From the NCBI RefSeq assembly GCF_025630775.1, contig NZ_JAOSZE010000034.1:1-64000 (forward strand): 64,000 nucleotides of DNA, in the 5' to 3' direction. Source of the stretch: Actinoplanes sp. KI2 (GTDB lineage Bacteria; Actinomycetota; Actinomycetes; Mycobacteriales; Micromonosporaceae). The notes below the pieces were generated by a model. The model did no database searches, had not been told where the DNA came from, and saw only the letters and a program-made list of their open reading frames with translations. Position numbers and translations under genes: made by a program. This document shows positions 61,122 to 64,000 of this stretch, piece by piece. How positions within the stretch are numbered: the stretch's first letter is position 1; each line of letters starts with the position of its first letter.

Positions 61122-62582
61122 TCAGATCGACCGGCTGAGGCGCCGGGATTCGTACACTTGGGGGCCGGTGTGGTGGCGTTTGGCGTGGTACATCGCCGAG
61201 TCGGCGCACCGCAGCAGGTCGCGTGCGTTCTTGGCGTGCTCCGGGTAGAGAGCGATGCCCACGCTCGCGCCGATCCGCACTGGCTCGCCGTCGAGGGAGA
61301 AGGGCCGACCGAGAAGCTCGTAGACGCGTGCCGCGACCGCCTCGGCCACGGCTGGGGTGCCCGCGACCAGAATCGCGAACTCGTCGCCGCCCAGGCGAGC
61401 CACCGTGTCGGCGTCGCCGATCAGGCCGCGTAGCCGCCGAGCCACCTGATCGAGGAGCAGGTCGCCCGCTTCATGGCCCAGTCGATCGTTGACGCCCTTG
61501 AATCCGTTCAGATCGAGCAGCAGCAACGCCCCGGACCCTCGGCCGTCCCCGGCGACGAGCCGGTCCAGCTGGTCCATGAGCATGGTCCGGTTGGGCAGGC
61601 CCGTCAGCCCGTCATGGAAGGCGTGGTGGGTCATCTCGGCCAGGTGGCTCCGCTCGGCCTGGCGCAGCCGCGCGCCGTCCACGACCAGTGCGCCCTGCAG
61701 GGCCAGGTGCCGGGCCATCTCACGATCCGCGGCCGACCACTTCCGTATCTCGGTGTGATCGCCACACATCGCCATACCCACGATGCCGGAGGCCGACAGC
61801 AACGGCATCGCCAGGTACGAGCGGATCTCGAGCGTTTGCGCGAAGCCGCCGGCGCGTACCGCGGACTCTTTCACGTCCTGGACGAGCACCGGGCCGCCGG
61901 TCTCCTCCGCGCTGCGCCACACCGGCGAGTCCCGGGCGAACTTGCCCACGAGCGATCGCGACAGCGCCTGGCTCATCTGCGCGGTGACGCCGACGCCGAC
62001 GGTGTAGCGGATACGTCCGTTCTCATCGACGAGGTGCACGCCGGCCCGCTCGGTGCCGAACAGGTCCGCAGTGACCTGGGCCAGAATCGTACCGGCTTCT
62101 TCGACGCTGGTGGCGACCGAGCCTTCCTCGAACAGGCGCCGCATGGCCGCCCCCGCGTTGGTCAGGAACTCGCGTTCGCGGTCCTGCTCCAGCGCGTACA
62201 GTTCGTCCGCGAGGTAAAGCGCGAGCGCCACCGCGACGTCGGATCGCAGGCGCTCCAGGCGGGACCCGGTGAGAATCAGCGCGCCCAGGGTCCGCCCGCG
62301 ACGCCGCAGCGCTAGCGCGCCCGGTGCCGGCGACGGCGACGGCGTGGGGGACAGCTGCGCGGCGGCGATGTCTTGCCGGTCGGAGGCGGCACCCCAGGTC
62401 GCGAGTGGTACGGCATCCCCGTCCCCGTCCGCGACGTAGAGCGTGGCGGCCACGAGCCCACAATCTTCGCGCAGTTGCCGGCCGACCACCTCGAGAACGC
62501 GCTGAATCGGAAGATGTTCGCCGGCGAGCACGGTGGCCAGGTCGAGCAACAGACCGCTCTGTGCATCGCCGCCGATAGTCAT
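61122..62582 (-). CDS. GAF-GAF-GGDEF diguanylate cyclase
   Basis: A 486-residue cytosolic protein. A first GAF-like domain (about 10-130), a helical linker, a second GAF (about 155-300: TADLFGTERAGVHLVDENG; RSYLAMPLLSASGIVGMAMC) and a C-terminal GGDEF domain (about 320-480) with HDGLTGLPNR, LDLNGFKGVND and the intact active site ARLGGDEFA. The inhibitory I-site RxxD is not present (GDAD at that place), so product inhibition is unlikely. It should make c-di-GMP. The start at 62582 has no ribosome site; the upstream extension is not protein-like. Confidence 0.88.
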   Translation of the reverse strand: MTIGGDAQSGLLLDLATVLAGEHLPIQRVLEVVGRQLREDCGLVAATLYVADGDGDAVPLATWGAASDRQDIAAAQLSPTPSPSPAPGALALRRRGRTLGALILTGSRLERLRSDVAVALALYLADELYALEQDREREFLTNAGAAMRRLFEEGSVATSVEEAGTILAQVTADLFGTERAGVHLVDENGRIRYTVGVGVTAQMSQALSRSLVGKFARDSPVWRSAEETGGPVLVQDVKESAVRAGGFAQTLEIRSYLAMPLLSASGIVGMAMCGDHTEIRKWSAADREMARHLALQGALVVDGARLRQAERSHLAEMTHHAFHDGLTGLPNRTMLMDQLDRLVAGDGRGSGALLLLDLNGFKGVNDRLGHEAGDLLLDQVARRLRGLIGDADTVARLGGDEFAILVAGTPAVAEAVAARVYELLGRPFSLDGEPVRIGASVGIALYPEHAKNARDLLRCADSAMYHAKRHHTGPQVYESRRLSRSI

Positions 62583-62872
62583 GTTGTTGTCGTCGGCATT
62601 GGCCGGCCGGGACCAAGCACCCTGCGGCAGCGCAACCCGAGTGCACCGGTCCGGAAACCCTGACCAGTTCGTGTGAAGCGCAGGAGTGGTCGGTGTCGTA
62701 CCCGGCCGCGACCAGGCTGATCGAACTTGGCGCTGGTGGCCTCGCACCGACAGGAAGGCCTCCGGTGCACGGATTTGCCACTGATGGTTGCCGGACACTC
62801 CCGCGACGCCGCGGCCGAGCCGACCAGCCGTGGGGAATTGCGGACTTCCATGCATGGGTGTCTATTAGTTGG

Positions 62873-64000
62873 ATGGCCGTCAGCAGACGTGAATTCCTCG
62901 CCGGCGTTGCCGGCACCACCGTGCTCGGCCCGCGGGCGTCGCGCGCCGCGGCCGCCGGCATCCGCCGGACTGGCGCCAACCAGGGCACCAACCTTGCGGT
63001 ACGCCTGTCGCCGGATGCACGCCGGATCGCCATGGACCTGGTCGGCGTGCTGTGGGTGCTGCCGGCCTCGGGCGGGGCGGCGCGGCGGCTGACCGGCGAT
63101 CTGTTCGACATCGCGCAGCCGGACTGGTCGCCGGACGGCCGCACGATCGCCTTCCAGTCGTACCGGACCGGCTCCTTCGACCTGTGGCTGATCCGCCCGG
63201 ACGGTTCGGGCCTGCGGCGGCTCACCTCGGGCCCGTACGATCACCGCGAGCCGCGCTTCGCGCCCGCGGGTGACCGGCTGGCCTTCTCGGCGGACCACTC
63301 CGGCACGTACGGCATCCACCTGCTGGACCTGGCCTCCGGGCAGGTCACCGCCGTCGCCGACACCGCCGAGCAGGAGTACGAGCCGGCCTGGTCGCCGGAC
63401 GGCCGGCGGATCGCGTTCGTGGTCGCCAACACCCGGATCGACGTCGTCGACCTGGCCACCGGCGGCCGCAGCACCGCGGTCACCGTGCCGGCCGGCCAGG
63501 TCATCCACGGTCCGGAGTGGACGCCGGACGGGTCCGGGCTGGTCTACCAGCTCACCGTCGAGGGGCGCAGCGAGCTGTGGCTCGACGGCAAACCCGCGGT
63601 GACCGGGGAGGAGGTGTTCCCGTTCCGGGTCTCCTGGACTCCCGCGGGGGAGATCGTCTACGCGGCCGACGGCGACATCCGTCGGCGACGGATCGGCGCG
63701 CCGCCCACCAAGATCGGCTTCTTCGCGGCACTGGCGCTCACGACCCCGCGGTACCGCAAGCGTCGCCGCGACTTCGAATCGCGCACGCCCCGGCCGGTAC
63801 TAGGAATCGGCAGCCCGGTGCTGTCGCCGGACGGCCGGTCGGTCGCGTTCCGGGCGCTCAACGACATCTGGACCATGCGCATCGGTCAACCGCCCCGGCC
63901 GCTCACCCGCGACCAATGGTGGAAGTCCGACCCGGCGTGGTCGCCGGACGGCCGCTACCTGTCGTACTCGACCGACCGCGGCGGCAAGCTGGACATCTGG
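62873..64000 (+). CDS. Tat-exported TolB/WD40-like beta-propeller protein (partial)
   Basis: The frame starts at ATG 62873 and is still open at the right edge after 376 codons. A Tat signal (SRREFLAGVAGTTVLG) is followed by propeller blades marked by WSPDGRTIAF, FAPAGDRLAF, WSPDGRRIAF, WTPDGSGLVY, LSPDGRSVAF and WSPDGRYLSY, the PD40/TolB pattern. Similar proteins often continue into an amidohydrolase domain, which cannot be seen here. The ATG follows CTATTAGTTGG, so translation may be leaderless or nearly so. Confidence 0.85.
   Translation, partial: MAVSRREFLAGVAGTTVLGPRASRAAAAGIRRTGANQGTNLAVRLSPDARRIAMDLVGVLWVLPASGGAARRLTGDLFDIAQPDWSPDGRTIAFQSYRTGSFDLWLIRPDGSGLRRLTSGPYDHREPRFAPAGDRLAFSADHSGTYGIHLLDLASGQVTAVADTAEQEYEPAWSPDGRRIAFVVANTRIDVVDLATGGRSTAVTVPAGQVIHGPEWTPDGSGLVYQLTVEGRSELWLDGKPAVTGEEVFPFRVSWTPAGEIVYAADGDIRRRRIGAPPTKIGFFAALALTTPRYRKRRRDFESRTPRPVLGIGSPVLSPDGRSVAFRALNDIWTMRIGQPPRPLTRDQWWKSDPAWSPDGRYLSYSTDRGGKLDIW

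Noticed and set aside
1..64000. CRISPR arrays, tRNA or rRNA genes
   Set aside because: No regularly spaced repeats, no cloverleaf with a GGTTCGA-type T loop and no rRNA signatures were seen on either strand by eye.

Overview
The window is high-GC actinobacterial chromosome. Codon use, many GTG starts, SigE-family sigma factor, SARP regulator, DUF574 methyltransferase and an actinobacterial Tad pilus locus suggest a Micromonosporaceae-type filamentous actinomycete (Actinoplanes-like); the genus is an inference. No rRNA, tRNA or CRISPR array was seen.

Layout. 1-1.4 kb: sigma factor and its membrane partner (partial at the left edge). 1.7-11 kb: secreted sugar hydrolases (GH2 exo-glucosaminidase-like lipoprotein; GH32 fructanase with an AbfB-type tail, frameshifted) around a nucleobase module (isopenicillin-N-synthase-like oxygenase, NCS1 permease, cytosine deaminase). 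11.1-11.6 kb: a strong sigma70-type promoter, about 300 nt of structured sequence and a perfect 15-bp terminator mark a non-coding RNA gene, perhaps of the 6S-like Ms1 type. 11.8-23 kb: LacI regulator behind an operator-embedded promoter, M4 protease, DUF574 methyltransferase, Ser/Thr kinase, lipoprotein, a HEPN-like fragment, DUF2238 membrane protein, HAF-repeat protein, methyltransferase. 23-28 kb is eroded: recombinase and TetR relics, a DUF1996 protein split by a duplicated helical insert, and a collapsed lipoprotein/ABC-permease plus two-component locus. 29-35 kb: MFS-UspA fusion, APC permease, then acyl-CoA dehydrogenase, PIG-L deacetylase and a methyltransferase-glycosyltransferase fusion made by an internal deletion. 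36-41 kb: OsmC, flavin monooxygenase and SARP regulator operon. 41.4-43.2 kb: terpene cyclase plus a homologue of geranyl-diphosphate C-methyltransferase, so possibly a non-canonical C-methylated terpenoid. 43.4-44.9 kb: MarR and a quinone-oxidoreductase-like gene. 45.2-57.7 kb: a tightly overlapped Tad/Flp pilus operon continuing into a receiver protein, a secreted subtilase with a tryptophan pentad tail, and a hybrid histidine kinase. 57.8-64 kb: beta-lactamase-like hydrolase, RNA cyclic phosphodiesterase, small membrane protein, GGDEF protein and a Tat-exported beta-propeller (partial).

Two themes cross the window. First, several genes start at or beside the predicted +1 of a TANNNT box 6-7 nt upstream, the signature of leaderless mRNAs. 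Second, many loci are relics: fragments of transposases, an integrase, TetR, VOC and chemotaxis proteins, and three cases where the 5' part of one gene is joined to the 3' part of a gene that normally lies beside it.
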